Shown here: piece after piece, positions 19,041-27,584 of the stretch
Numbering within the stretch: the first letter of the stretch is position 1
Layout of the letters: each line of letters begins with the position of its first letter
Origin: Microbispora amethystogenes
GTDB lineage: Bacteria; Actinomycetota; Actinomycetes; Streptosporangiales; Streptosporangiaceae
Direction of reading: 5' to 3'
Assembly: GCF_016863015.1 (NCBI RefSeq)
Contig: NZ_BOOB01000003.1
Span: forward strand, 248,001-312,000
DNA: 64,000 nucleotides
Made by a program: the position numbers and the translations under genes
Notes under the pieces: generated by a model
Databases searched by the model: none
Seen by the model: only the letters and a program-made list of their open reading frames with translations
What the model was told of the DNA's origin: nothing

Positions 19041-19167
19041 GCCTCTGCGGGAGCTGTGATCCCCGGCGGTGGAGGTAAACCGCTTGCGGGCGCGGCGTTC
19101 TTCGACGGAGCATGGCAGGAGCGAGTAATCCGTCCTGTCAGACGCCGGAGGAGCGCTGCGCCCGTTG

Positions 19168-20949
19168 ATGGCATCCCCCCAGACCCACGGGCCCGCCCAC
19201 GGCCGGTCGTCATGGCGCTCGCTGTGGCGGCTGCGGGCCTACCTGCGGCCGTACGCCGGCAGCCTAGTCGTCTCGTGGTTCGCGGCGCTCGGCGGCATCT
19301 CGGCCGGCACGGTGATCCCCCTCGTCGGCAAGGAGATCATCGACGGGCCGGTGGCCCACGGGGATCGGACCGGGCTGGTCCCGCTCGGGCTGCTCGCCCT
19401 CGCCCTCGGCGTGACCGAGGCGGTTCTCACGTTCGTCCGCCGGTGGTCGCAGGCAGGGCCGGTCCTCGGCCTCGAGACCGCGATCCGCGACGACGTCTAC
19501 CGGCAGCTCCAGCGGCTGCCGATGAGCTTCCACGACGGGTGGCAGTCGGGCCAGTTGCTGTCCCGTGCGACGAGCGACCTGTCCACGATCCGGCGGTTCC
19601 TCGGGTTCGGCGTGCTGTTCCTGATCATGAACATCCTGCAGCTCACCGCGGTGACGGTCGTGCTCCTGCGGATGTACTGGCCGCTCGGGCTGCTGGTCGC
19701 CGCCTCCGCGCTCCCCGTCGTGGCCCTGTCGCTGCGGTTCGAGCGGCGCTACATCGGCATCTCCCGGCGGCTGCAGGACCAGCAGGGCGACCTCGCGACG
19801 CTCGTCGAGGAGTCGGCCGTCGGAGTCCGCACCATCAGGGCGTTCGGGCGGCGCGAGCACGTCTTCGGCGGCTTCGCCGCCGCCGCGCGGGAGGTCCGCC
19901 GCACCGCCCTGGGGAAGGTCCGCCTGGCCTCCCGGTTCTTCACCTTCCTCGAAGTGGTGCCCAACGTCACGCTCGCGCTGGTCCTGCTGCTCGGCGCGAT
20001 CGCGGTCGGGGCCGGCGCGCTGACGCTCGGCACGCTGGTCGCGTTCACCACCCTGGTCCTCCAGCTCGTCTGGCCGGTCGCCTCCCTCGGCTACATCCTC
20101 GCCATGGGGCAGGAGGCGATGACCTCGGCGGACCGGGTCGTCGAGGTGCTCGACACGGTTCCCGAGATCCGCGGCGGCGTAGACGTCATCGAGCGCCCCC
20201 GCGGCCACGTCCGCTTCGAGGGCGTGGAGTTCCGCTTCCCGGGCGCGGACCGCCCGGTGCTGCGCGACGTCTGGCTGGAGGTGCGGCCGGGGGAGACCAT
20301 CGCCGTCGTCGGGGCCACCGGTTCGGGCAAGACGACGCTGACCACCCTCGTGCCCCGCCTGTGCGACGTCACCGCGGGCCGCGTCACCATCGACGGGCAC
20401 GACGTACGGCACCTGTCGCTGGCCTCGCTGCGCTCGGTGGTGGCCACCGCGTTCGAGGAGCCCACGCTGTTCTCCATGAGCGTGCGCGAGAACGTCACGC
20501 TCGGCCACGGAGACGCCGCCGAGGAGGAGATCAGGCAGGCCCTGGAGATCGCGCAGGCGACGTTCGCCTACGACCTGCCGTGGGGGCTCGACACCCGCAT
20601 CGGCGAGCAGGGCATGTCGCTGTCGGGCGGCCAGCGGCAGCGGCTGGCGCTGGCCAGGGCGGTGCTCGGCCGGCCGCGCGTGCTCGTGCTCGACGACACC
20701 CTGTCGGCGCTCGATGTGGAGACCGAGGCGCTGGTGGAGGACGCGCTGCGCCGCGTGCTCGCCGACGCCACCGGCATCGTCGTGGCCCACCGCGCCTCGA
20801 CGGTGCTGCTCGCCGACCGCGTGGCGCTGCTGCGCGACGGCACCATCGCCCACGTGGGACGCCACGGCGACCTGCTGGCCACGGTGCCGGAATACCGCGA
20901 ACTGCTCGCCCAGGACGCCGGCCTCGACGCCGAGAGATCCGCGCCATGA
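19168..20949 (+). CDS. ABC exporter half-transporter A (degenerate ATP site)
   Basis: The 593-residue protein has six TM segments (about 25-310) and one nucleotide-binding domain. Walker A is 'GATGSGKTT', the signature is 'LSGGQRQRLALARA', and Walker B is 'VLVLDDTLSALD'. The catalytic Glu that should follow Walker B is Asp, as in the non-hydrolysing site of heterodimeric exporters such as MdlA-type halves. The partner is encoded immediately downstream with an ATGA overlap. An in-frame TTG at 19165 abuts the ATG; GGAGGAG at 19147-19153 could serve either. The substrate is unknown: lipids, drugs or peptides are the family range. Confidence 0.92.
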   Translation: MASPQTHGPAHGRSSWRSLWRLRAYLRPYAGSLVVSWFAALGGISAGTVIPLVGKEIIDGPVAHGDRTGLVPLGLLALALGVTEAVLTFVRRWSQAGPVLGLETAIRDDVYRQLQRLPMSFHDGWQSGQLLSRATSDLSTIRRFLGFGVLFLIMNILQLTAVTVVLLRMYWPLGLLVAASALPVVALSLRFERRYIGISRRLQDQQGDLATLVEESAVGVRTIRAFGRREHVFGGFAAAAREVRRTALGKVRLASRFFTFLEVVPNVTLALVLLLGAIAVGAGALTLGTLVAFTTLVLQLVWPVASLGYILAMGQEAMTSADRVVEVLDTVPEIRGGVDVIERPRGHVRFEGVEFRFPGADRPVLRDVWLEVRPGETIAVVGATGSGKTTLTTLVPRLCDVTAGRVTIDGHDVRHLSLASLRSVVATAFEEPTLFSMSVRENVTLGHGDAAEEEIRQALEIAQATFAYDLPWGLDTRIGEQGMSLSGGQRQRLALARAVLGRPRVLVLDDTLSALDVETEALVEDALRRVLADATGIVVAHRASTVLLADRVALLRDGTIAHVGRHGDLLATVPEYRELLAQDAGLDAERSAP

Positions 20950-22841
20950 CCCAGGAAACCGACAGCGAAGCGGGAAACACCGAGCGAGCCGGAGGGGCCG
21001 ATGTGAGCGCCCCGATGAGCGAAGCGGGAAACACCGCCTGGCGGGGGGTGGCGGCCGAGGACCGGGACGAGATCTCCGAGCGGGTCTCGCTGCTGCTGCG
21101 CACCCGGTCCCGCCGTCTGCTCGGTGACCTGCTCCGGCCGCACCGCCGGGCGATCGCCGTGCTCACCGCGGTCATCGTCGTGTCCAACGCGGCCGGGCTG
21201 GCCCTGCCGTACCTGGTGAAGAAGGGCATCGACGACGGGATCCCGCCGATGCTGCGGGGGCACGGCGCGGGGGCCCTGCTGGCCGTCGTCGCCGCGGTGC
21301 TGCTGGCCGCGCTCACGCAGGCGTTCACCCGGCAGGCGTTCCTGCAGATGGCGGGCCGGATCGGCCAGGACGTCCTGCTGGAACTGCGCCGCCGGGTCTT
21401 CGACCACTTCCAGCGGCTGTCGCTGTCGTTCCACGAGAAGTACACCTCGGGGCGGGTCATCTCCCGGCTGACCTCCGACGTGGACGCGATCGCCGAACTG
21501 CTGGACTCCGGCTTCGACGGCCTCGTCACCGCCGTGCTCACCCTGTGCGGCACCGCGGTCATGCTGCTGGTGCTCGATGTGCGCCTCGGTCTGGTGGCGT
21601 TGCTGCCGCTGCCGGTCCTGCTGCTGTTCACCCGGTGGTTCCGCCGGGAGTCGAGCGTCACCTACCGCCGTACGCGGGAGGCCGTCGCGCTGGTCATCGT
21701 CCACTTCGTGGAGACGATGACCGGGATCCGGGCGGTGCAGGCGTTCCGCCGGGAGCCGCGCAACCAGGAGATCTTCGAACGGCTCAACGCGGACTACCGC
21801 GACGCCAACGTGCGCGGCTCGCGCCTGGTGGCCGTGTTCATGCCCGGCATCAAGCTGATCGGCAACGTCACGGTCGCCGTCGTCCTCCTGTACGGCGGCC
21901 TGCTCGCGCTGCGCGGCACGGTCACGGTCGGCGTGCTCGCCGCGTTCCTGCTCTACCTGCGCCAGTTCTACGAGCCGATGCAGGAGATCAGCCAGTTCTA
22001 CAACGCCCTCCAGTCGGCGGGGGCGGCGCTGGAGAAGCTGTCGGGGGTGCTCGAGGAACGACCGGCGGTGGCCGAACCCGCCCGGCCGGTGCCGCTGCCG
22101 CACGCCGCCGGGGGACTGCGCTTCGAAGCCGTCCGGTTCGCCTATGCCGAGGGCCCGCCGGTGCTGCCGCTGCTCGACCTGGAGATCCCCGCCGGGCAGA
22201 CGGTCGCCGTCGTCGGCACGACCGGCGCGGGCAAGACCACGCTGGCCAAGCTCGTCGCCCGGTTCCACGACCCGGTCGCAGGGCGGGTGCTGCTCGACGG
22301 CGTGGACCTGCGCGACCTCGACGAGGACACCCTGCGCCGCCACGTGGTCATGGTCACCCAGGAGAACTACCTGTTCAGCGGGACGATCGCGGACAACGTG
22401 CGGTTCGGGCGGCCCGACGCGCCGGACGCGGAGATCGTGCGGGCCGTGGAGGCCATCGGCGCCCACACGTTCGTCTCCACCCTCCCCGAGGGGTATGAGA
22501 CGCAGGTCGGCAAGCGCGGCGGCCGGATGTCGGCGGGGCAGCGGCAGCTTGTCGCGTTCGCCCGGGCCTTCCTCGCCGATCCCGCCGTGCTGATCCTGGA
22601 CGAGGCGACCTCCAGCCTCGACGTGCCCAGCGAGCGGCTTGTGCAGCGGGCGCTGCGGACGATCCTCGCCGACCGGACCGCGCTGATCATCGCCCACCGC
22701 CTGTCCACCGTCGAGATCGCCGACCGGGTGCTCGTGCTGGAGCATGGCCGGGTCGTGGAGGACGGCCCGCCCGACCAGCTGATCGCCGACTCCGGCCGGT
22801 TCGCCCGCCTCCACCACGCCTGGCTCGACAGCCTCGCCTGA
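20946..22841 (+). CDS. ABC exporter half-transporter B (canonical ATP site)
   Basis: The 631-residue partner of the upstream half has TM segments at about 70-355. Its NBD carries 'GTTGAGKTT', the signature 'MSAGQRQLVAFARA' and a canonical Walker B 'VLILDEATSSLD'. The ATG at 20946 overlaps the previous stop. Residues 1-60 are a poorly conserved extension in which a 19-bp stretch (20964-20982) is repeated at 21018-21036, encoding SEAGNT twice; an in-frame ATG at 21015 could be an alternative start that skips the first copy. The pair forms a type IV heterodimeric exporter with one hydrolytically active site contributed by this subunit's Glu. Confidence 0.92.
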   Translation: MTQETDSEAGNTERAGGADVSAPMSEAGNTAWRGVAAEDRDEISERVSLLLRTRSRRLLGDLLRPHRRAIAVLTAVIVVSNAAGLALPYLVKKGIDDGIPPMLRGHGAGALLAVVAAVLLAALTQAFTRQAFLQMAGRIGQDVLLELRRRVFDHFQRLSLSFHEKYTSGRVISRLTSDVDAIAELLDSGFDGLVTAVLTLCGTAVMLLVLDVRLGLVALLPLPVLLLFTRWFRRESSVTYRRTREAVALVIVHFVETMTGIRAVQAFRREPRNQEIFERLNADYRDANVRGSRLVAVFMPGIKLIGNVTVAVVLLYGGLLALRGTVTVGVLAAFLLYLRQFYEPMQEISQFYNALQSAGAALEKLSGVLEERPAVAEPARPVPLPHAAGGLRFEAVRFAYAEGPPVLPLLDLEIPAGQTVAVVGTTGAGKTTLAKLVARFHDPVAGRVLLDGVDLRDLDEDTLRRHVVMVTQENYLFSGTIADNVRFGRPDAPDAEIVRAVEAIGAHTFVSTLPEGYETQVGKRGGRMSAGQRQLVAFARAFLADPAVLILDEATSSLDVPSERLVQRALRTILADRTALIIAHRLSTVEIADRVLVLEHGRVVEDGPPDQLIADSGRFARLHHAWLDSLA

Positions 22842-22892
22842 CCCTGCCAGCGGCGTTTCGACACGGGGGTGCAGCGCAGTGGGGCAGGGGTC
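22840..22892. other. Inverted repeat between convergent genes
   Basis: GACCCTGCC (22840-22848) is complementary to GGCAGGGGTC (22883-22892) apart from one extra G. It spans the gap between the exporter stop and the stop of the LAGLIDADG gene. It could form a bidirectional terminator, although the loop is long. Confidence 0.3.
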
Positions 22893-23658
22893 AATACTTC
22901 GGGCCCACGAACCGGTCGAGGCGGGCCACGGCGTCGCGTCTGGCGATCGAGATCTCGTTGCGTTTGTTGTGGCGCCACGCGACGCCGAGGCGGTCCAGCG
23001 TCTCGCCGCACAGCCGGAGGATGTCGGCCGACTCGTTCTTGAACAGGTATCGCGGGTACTCGTACCACTTGTCCTCCCCGCCGACCGGCCGCCGGACCCG
23101 GTTCGTCCCCCGGTAGCCGTCCGAGTGGATGAGACCGCGCACGAAGAGACCCGGATGTTCGGTGACGATCTCCTCCTGCCAGCCCGCCAGCACGATGGCC
23201 CGCTGATGCTTCTTCCCCGGCCCATGCTGCGGAAAGAGACACACCCAATGTGTGGAGTAGCTCTTCACTTCGGTGCAGCCCGTGTGCTGCCGCCGGCTCA
23301 CGGAAGATGTCGGCATCACGGCGGCGAGCGCCTCGGCGGCCGCTTCGATCAGGCCCGGCCAGGTGTCGCTGCAGAAGATCGACAGCCGGTAGACCCGTTT
23401 GCGGCACAGGACGATGTGGCCGTCACCAAGATAGAGACCGAGGAGATAGGCGTATGAGCGCCGGTCGAGCGTGCGTCCGTGACAGAGCGGGCAGTTCGTG
23501 TTGCGCCTGCGGTCCTCGTCCTCCCGGGCGCGCCGGGCACCGGTCCGCCACTTCTGGACGGCTCCGAGGGAGACGCCGCAGAACGCCGCCACTTGACGGT
23601 CGTTGTAACCGAGGGCGGAGAGGCGCAGGGCGCGGTCGACGGTCTCCCGGGGGTGCAT
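22891..23658 (-). CDS. HTH / LAGLIDADG homing-endonuclease-like protein
   Basis: The 255-residue protein starts with a helix-turn-helix ('YNDRQVAAFCGVSLGAVQKW', about 18-37). A 'CPLCHG' half zinc-knuckle (about 56-61) is followed by two LAGLIDADG-like helices: 'YAYLLGLYLGDGHI' (about 69-82) and 'LFVRGLIHSDGYRG' (about 171-184). Both retain the terminal acidic residue, so the dimer-interface and metal positions of a single-chain LAGLIDADG enzyme may be intact. No intein or intron is present; it is a free-standing gene 50 bp past the 3' end of tRNA-Leu and on the same strand. It could be an active endonuclease or a domesticated DNA-binding regulator as in WhiA. The function is unproven. Confidence 0.8.
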   Translation of the reverse strand: MHPRETVDRALRLSALGYNDRQVAAFCGVSLGAVQKWRTGARRAREDEDRRRNTNCPLCHGRTLDRRSYAYLLGLYLGDGHIVLCRKRVYRLSIFCSDTWPGLIEAAAEALAAVMPTSSVSRRQHTGCTEVKSYSTHWVCLFPQHGPGKKHQRAIVLAGWQEEIVTEHPGLFVRGLIHSDGYRGTNRVRRPVGGEDKWYEYPRYLFKNESADILRLCGETLDRLGVAWRHNKRNEISIARRDAVARLDRFVGPKY

Positions 23659-23708
23659 AGTCTGACCATGCCATGCGCCACCGACAGTTTTTACTTCGTC
23701 ACGGAACG

Positions 23709-23791
23709 TGCCGGAAGCGGGATTCGAACCCGCACGCCCTCTCGGACGGACGCTTTTGAGGCGTCTATGTCTGCCATTCCATCATTCCGGC
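23709..23791 (-). tRNA. tRNA-Leu (anticodon CAA)
   Basis: The minus strand folds as a class II tRNA of 83 nt. The acceptor arms are GCCGGAA and TTCCGGC followed by discriminator A, and the anticodon stem is GACGC/GCGTC with loop CTCAAAA. A long variable arm is present, and the T arm GCGGGTTCGAATCCCGC is intact. The anticodon CAA reads UUG leucine codons. The 3' CCA is not encoded. It lies just upstream of the LAGLIDADG gene and about 110 bp from pdtaR on the other strand. Confidence 0.95.
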
Positions 23792-23889
23792 TCTTTTATC
23801 GAGTTATGTCCCGATATGTCCGCTTCGGGGGCGACCGGCCTCCGGTCGATCACCTCCACCTGGCGTGGTTCCAATGTAGCGGACATCGG

Positions 23890-23895
23890 TAACCT
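23890..23895 (+). promoter_or_regulatory. -10 element (TAACCT) of pdtaR
   Basis: TAACCT ends 7 nt before GTG 23903, predicting a leaderless or near-leaderless transcript. Confidence 0.4.
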
Positions 23896-23902
23896 CTTGT
23901 GC

Positions 23903-24499
23903 GTGAGTACGCAGCGGCGAGTGGTGATCGCGGAAGACGAGGCACTGATCCGCCTCGACCTCAAGGAGATGCTCGAGGAGGACGGCTACGCCGTGGTCGG
24001 GGAGGCCGGTGACGGTGAGACGGCGGTCAAGCTGGCCACGGAACTCCGCCCCGACCTGGTGATCCTGGACGTGAAGATGCCGGTCCTCGACGGGATCTCC
24101 GCGGCCGAGCGCATCGTCTCCGAACGGATCGCCCCCTGTCTCATCCTCACCGCGTTCTCGCAGCGCGACCTGGTGGAGCGGGCCAGGGACGCGGGGGCGA
24201 TGGCCTACCTGGTCAAGCCGTTCACCAAGGGCGACCTGGTCCCCGCGATCGAGATGGCGGTCAGCCGGCACGAGGAGATCGCCGCCCTGGAGAAGGAGGT
24301 CTCCACGCTGTCGGAGCGGCTGGAGACCAGGAAGCTGGTGGAGCGGGCGAAGGGCCTGCTCATGGCCCAGCACGGGTGGACCGAGCCGCAGGCGTTCCGG
24401 TGGATCCAGAAGGCGTCGATGGACCGGCGCATGAGCATGCGCCAGGTGGCGCAGATCGTGGTGAACGAGAACGGCGGCGGGGCCCCGGCACCCGCCTGA
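23903..24499 (+). CDS. pdtaR: ANTAR-domain response regulator PdtaR
   Basis: The 198-residue protein has a receiver domain with 'VVIAEDEALIRLDL', the phospho-acceptor Asp in 'LVILDVKMPVLDG', Thr in 'ILTAFSQRDLVERA' and Lys in 'YLVKPFTKGDL'. A coiled linker leads to a C-terminal ANTAR domain ('RKLVERAKGLLMAQHGW', 'AFRWIQKASMDRRMSMRQVA'). This matches PdtaR (Rv1626) almost throughout. ANTAR proteins bind paired hexaloop RNA hairpins and act by antitermination after phosphorylation by a PdtaS-type kinase, which is not encoded here. GTG 23903 is preferred; TTG 23897 is in frame. The location near pyk and polA matches other actinobacteria. Confidence 0.93.
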   Translation: MSTQRRVVIAEDEALIRLDLKEMLEEDGYAVVGEAGDGETAVKLATELRPDLVILDVKMPVLDGISAAERIVSERIAPCLILTAFSQRDLVERARDAGAMAYLVKPFTKGDLVPAIEMAVSRHEEIAALEKEVSTLSERLETRKLVERAKGLLMAQHGWTEPQAFRWIQKASMDRRMSMRQVAQIVVNENGGGAPAPA

Positions 24500-24710
24500 C
24501 CACGCGCCTGCGCTGATCGTCGGGGAGAAGACTCCTGGTCAGGGGCGTGCGCCGCTAAGTTGAGGAGTTATTACGACTCCGCATCCAAGTGCGGACAGTT
24601 CTGATGCATCCCTGGTCGGGGGCACCCCCGGCTATGTACCTTTCAGCCATTCGATCGGGACAGTCGGCAGCGCTGACGGATTCCCGGGCCTGGATGAAGG
24701 AGATGCTTTC

Positions 24711-26009
24711 ATGATCCGCATTGCCCCCCTCGGGCGGGCTCTGGCCGTCGCCGCAGCCGCCACGCTCGCGCTGGCGGCCTGTGGCGGTGGCGAGGACAGC
24801 GCCGCCCCGAGCGCCTCGGCTCCGGCGCCGGCGGCCTCCTCGGCCCCCGCCGCCGCGCAGGGCGACGGCGTCCTCACCATCGGCACGTTGCTGCCCCAGA
24901 CCGGTTCGCTCGCCTTCCTCGGCCCGCCGGAGTTCGCGGGTGTGAAGCTGGCCGTCAAGGAGATCAACGACGCCGGCGGTGTTCTCGGCAAGCCGGTGAC
25001 CGAGATCGACACGGACTCGGGTGACACCTCCACCAACATTGCCTCCCAGTCTGTCGACAAGTTGCTGCAGCAGAAGGCCGACGTGGTCGTGGGCGCCGCG
25101 TCGTCCTCGGTGTCGCTGTCGGTCATCGACAAGATCACTGGTGCGGGCGTCGTGCAGATCTCGCCGGCGAACACCTCCGACCAGTTCACCACCTACGACG
25201 ACAAGGGCCTGTACTTCCGTACGGCGCCGCCGGACGTGCTGCAGGGCCGCGTGCTCGGCGACCTGATCCTCGCCGACGGCAACGACACGGTCGGCATCCT
25301 CGCTCTCCAGGACGCGTACGGCACGGGTCTGGCCGACAACGTGCAGAAGGCGGTCGAGGGCGGCGGCGGCGAGGTCGTGGAGAAGGTCATCTACGACCCG
25401 AAGGCGGCCGACTACTCGGCGGACGTCGCCAAGATCAAGGAGAAGAACCCCAAGGCCGTCGCGCTGATCGGGTTCGACGAGACCAAGAAGATCGTCCCCG
25501 AGCTGGTCAAGCAGGGCCTGACCGCCAAGAAGGTGAAGTACTACTTCGTCGACGGCAACCTGTCCAACTACGGCACCGGCAAGGACGGGTTCCCCAAGGG
25601 CACGCTCGACGGCGCGAAGGGCACCCAGCCGGGCGCCCAGGTCTCCGACGACTTCAAGGAGAAGCTGAAGTCGGTCGACCCGAAGCTGAAGGACTTCAAC
25701 TACGGCCCCGAGTCGTACGACGCCACGATCGTCACCGCGCTCGCGGCGCTCGCCGCCAAGAGCGACGTGGGCAAGGACATCGCGGCGAAGCTGAAGGACG
25801 TGTCCAGCGGCGGTGAGAAGTGCAAGGACTTCAAGTCCTGCGCCGACATGCTGGCCGCGGGCAAGGACATCGACTACGACGGCGCGTCGGGCCCGATCGA
25901 GTTCAACGACGCCGGTGACCCGGCCGAGGCCACGATCGGCGTCTACGAGTACGGCGCCGACAACAACAACAAGAACGTCGCCTTCAACACCGGCAAGATC
26001 GCCGGCTGA
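24711..26009 (+). CDS. livK: Branched-chain amino-acid ABC transporter, substrate-binding lipoprotein
   Basis: This 432-residue lipoprotein has the lipobox 'LALAACGGG' and an Ala/Ser/Pro linker. A periplasmic-binding-protein type I domain of the LivK/LivJ group follows ('TIGTLLPQTGSLAFLGPPE', 'VKEINDAGGVLGKPV'). It should capture leucine, isoleucine, valine or related ligands for LivHMGF, which is encoded convergently on the minus strand. AAGGAGA at 24697-24703 supports the ATG. Upstream, 24500-24710 holds the promoter region and a small hairpin near 24615, but no recognised riboswitch. A strong terminator follows. Confidence 0.92.
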   Translation: MIRIAPLGRALAVAAAATLALAACGGGEDSAAPSASAPAPAASSAPAAAQGDGVLTIGTLLPQTGSLAFLGPPEFAGVKLAVKEINDAGGVLGKPVTEIDTDSGDTSTNIASQSVDKLLQQKADVVVGAASSSVSLSVIDKITGAGVVQISPANTSDQFTTYDDKGLYFRTAPPDVLQGRVLGDLILADGNDTVGILALQDAYGTGLADNVQKAVEGGGGEVVEKVIYDPKAADYSADVAKIKEKNPKAVALIGFDETKKIVPELVKQGLTAKKVKYYFVDGNLSNYGTGKDGFPKGTLDGAKGTQPGAQVSDDFKEKLKSVDPKLKDFNYGPESYDATIVTALAALAAKSDVGKDIAAKLKDVSSGGEKCKDFKSCADMLAAGKDIDYDGASGPIEFNDAGDPAEATIGVYEYGADNNNKNVAFNTGKIAG

Positions 26010-26028
26010 TCTGGCGGCACGACGGTGA

Positions 26029-26061
26029 CAGGGGCGGGCCGGTCCTACCGGCCCGCCCCTG
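26029..26061. terminator. Bidirectional terminator between livK and a lipoprotein gene
   Basis: CAGGGGCGGGCCGG (26029-26042) and CCGGCCCGCCCCTG (26048-26061) form a perfect 14-bp stem around TCCTA. It lies 20 bp after the livK stop and 6 bp from the end of the convergent gene, so it can serve both. Confidence 0.85.
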
Positions 26062-26066
26062 CTGCG

Positions 26067-26552
26067 TTATCCGGGTGAGGGACGGCCGCAGGCGGTGAGG
26101 ACGGCGGCGGCCGCCGTACGGTACTCGCGCAGCAGGCGGGGCCGCCGGGAGTCCGCCGTACGGGCGAGGGAGAGGGTTCCGGCGAGGTCGTCGACGGCCG
26201 CGACGGCCGGAGCGGCCGGGGCGGGCAGCCCTGGGCCGTACATCGCCAGCGTCCCGCGGAGGTAACCGAACCGGCCGCGCACGTCGCCGTCCCAGTGCTG
26301 GGCCTCCTCCTGCCCGGCGGGCAGCAGCGACAGCCCCAGATAGCCGATGGCCGACACGACGCGGGCGCAGGGGTCGTCCCCGGCCTTCGCCCCGGTCACG
26401 TAGACGGCGCCGGCGGCGTCCGGCGAGGTGGTCGCGGCACGCGGCGCGGGCGCGCGATCCGGGGCCTGGCAGGCGGACAGGTTCACGACGAGCGTGGTGA
26501 CCGTTGTGACGACCACCGCCGCCCGTGGGAAGCTTCGCGTCATACGCCTCAT
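26067..26552 (-). CDS. Small lipoprotein of unknown function
   Basis: The 161-residue precursor has a hydrophobic leader and the lipobox 'NLSACQAP' (Cys about 28). A Pro/Ala linker and a helical domain (about 50-155) with two cysteines ('DDPCARVV' and 'LTACGRPS') follow, possibly disulfide-bonded. I do not recognise the family. It sits between livK and livF and is transcribed in the liv direction, but strong hairpins on both sides make it a separate unit. A start three codons later (MTRSF) is possible. Confidence 0.65.
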   Translation of the reverse strand: MRRMTRSFPRAAVVVTTVTTLVVNLSACQAPDRAPAPRAATTSPDAAGAVYVTGAKAGDDPCARVVSAIGYLGLSLLPAGQEEAQHWDGDVRGRFGYLRGTLAMYGPGLPAPAAPAVAAVDDLAGTLSLARTADSRRPRLLREYRTAAAAVLTACGRPSPG

Positions 26553-26605
26553 TGTGCGCGCGAAGGATGCCGGACGGATGCGGATCCGGTCACAGCTCCA
26601 CGACG

Positions 26606-26639
26606 AGGACCCCGGCGGAGAAGTTTCCGCCGGGGTCCT
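26606..26639 (-). terminator. Terminator of the livHMGF operon
   Basis: AGGACCCCGGCGGA (26606-26619) pairs perfectly with TCCGCCGGGGTCCT (26626-26639) around a 6-nt loop, 25 bp past the livF stop on the minus strand. Confidence 0.85.
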
Positions 26640-26663
26640 GCGAAGGGGGTCGTGCCGCCGGGC

Positions 26664-27584
26664 TCAGGCCCGCGCGAGCGTGCCCAGGTAGAGCTGGATG
26701 ACCTTGGGGTCGTTGATCAGGTCGCGGCCGCTGGCCATGTAGGCGTTGCGTCCCTGGTCGAGCACGTAGCCGCGGTGGCAGATCTGCAGGCAGCGGCGGG
26801 CGTTCTGCTCCACCATGATCACGGTGACGCCGGCCTTGTTGATCTGCTGGGCCTGGATGAAGACCAGGTCCTGGAGCTTGGGCGACAGGCCCGCGGAGGG
26901 CTCGTCGAGCAGCAGGACCGACGGCTCCGTCATCAGCGCGCGGCCCATGGCCACCATCTGCCGCTCACCGCCGGACAGCGAGCCCGCGCGCTGCTTGCGG
27001 CGCTCCCGCAGGGCGGGGAAGATCTCGCAGACGAACTCGAACCGCTCCTTGAACCTGCCGGGCACCTGGAAGGCGCCCATCTCCAGGTTCTCCTCGATGG
27101 TGAGGCTGGGGAAGACGTTGTTCGTCTGCGGGACGTAGCCCACCCCCCGGGACACCAGCGCGTGCGCCTTGAGGTTGGTGATGTCCTCGCCGTCCAGGGT
27201 GACCGAGCCGCTGCGTACGGGCACGAGCCCGAACAGGGTCTTGAGCAGGGTCGACTTTCCGGCGCCGTTGGGGCCGATGATGCCGATCAGCTCGCCCTTC
27301 TTCACGTACAGGTCGGTGCCGTTGAGGATGTTGACGCCCGGGATGTAGCCCGCGTACAGCTCGTCGGCGCGCAGCAGCGCGCTCTCGGCCCCGGCGACGT
27401 GCTCGGAGCGGTCGGTGACGGCCGCCCGCGAGACGCTCTCGTCACCGGCCTCCGTGTCCGTCGAGGCGTCCGACGAGGCGTCCGACGACGCGGACGCCGC
27501 CTCGGCCGGCTCCGGCTCGACGGTGCCGTCCGGTGTGACGGCGTCCTCCGGTGTGACGGAGCGGTCCGGCTCGGCTGCGCTCAT
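26664..27584 (-). CDS. livF: Branched-chain amino-acid ABC transporter ATP-binding protein LivF
   Basis: This is an ABC ATPase of 306 residues with Walker A 'GPNGAGKSTLLK', Q-loop 'YVPQTNNVF', signature 'LSGGERQMVAMGRA', Walker B 'VLLLDEPSAGLSP' and the H-loop position occupied by Gln in 'IMVEQNARR', which is normal for LivF. An acidic Ser/Asp/Glu-rich extension of about 65 residues ('ASASSDASSDASTDTEAG') precedes the domain and is not part of the family. The start overlaps the livG stop (ATGA), and this is the last gene of the operon. Confidence 0.93.
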   Translation of the reverse strand: MSAAEPDRSVTPEDAVTPDGTVEPEPAEAASASSDASSDASTDTEAGDESVSRAAVTDRSEHVAGAESALLRADELYAGYIPGVNILNGTDLYVKKGELIGIIGPNGAGKSTLLKTLFGLVPVRSGSVTLDGEDITNLKAHALVSRGVGYVPQTNNVFPSLTIEENLEMGAFQVPGRFKERFEFVCEIFPALRERRKQRAGSLSGGERQMVAMGRALMTEPSVLLLDEPSAGLSPKLQDLVFIQAQQINKAGVTVIMVEQNARRCLQICHRGYVLDQGRNAYMASGRDLINDPKVIQLYLGTLARA

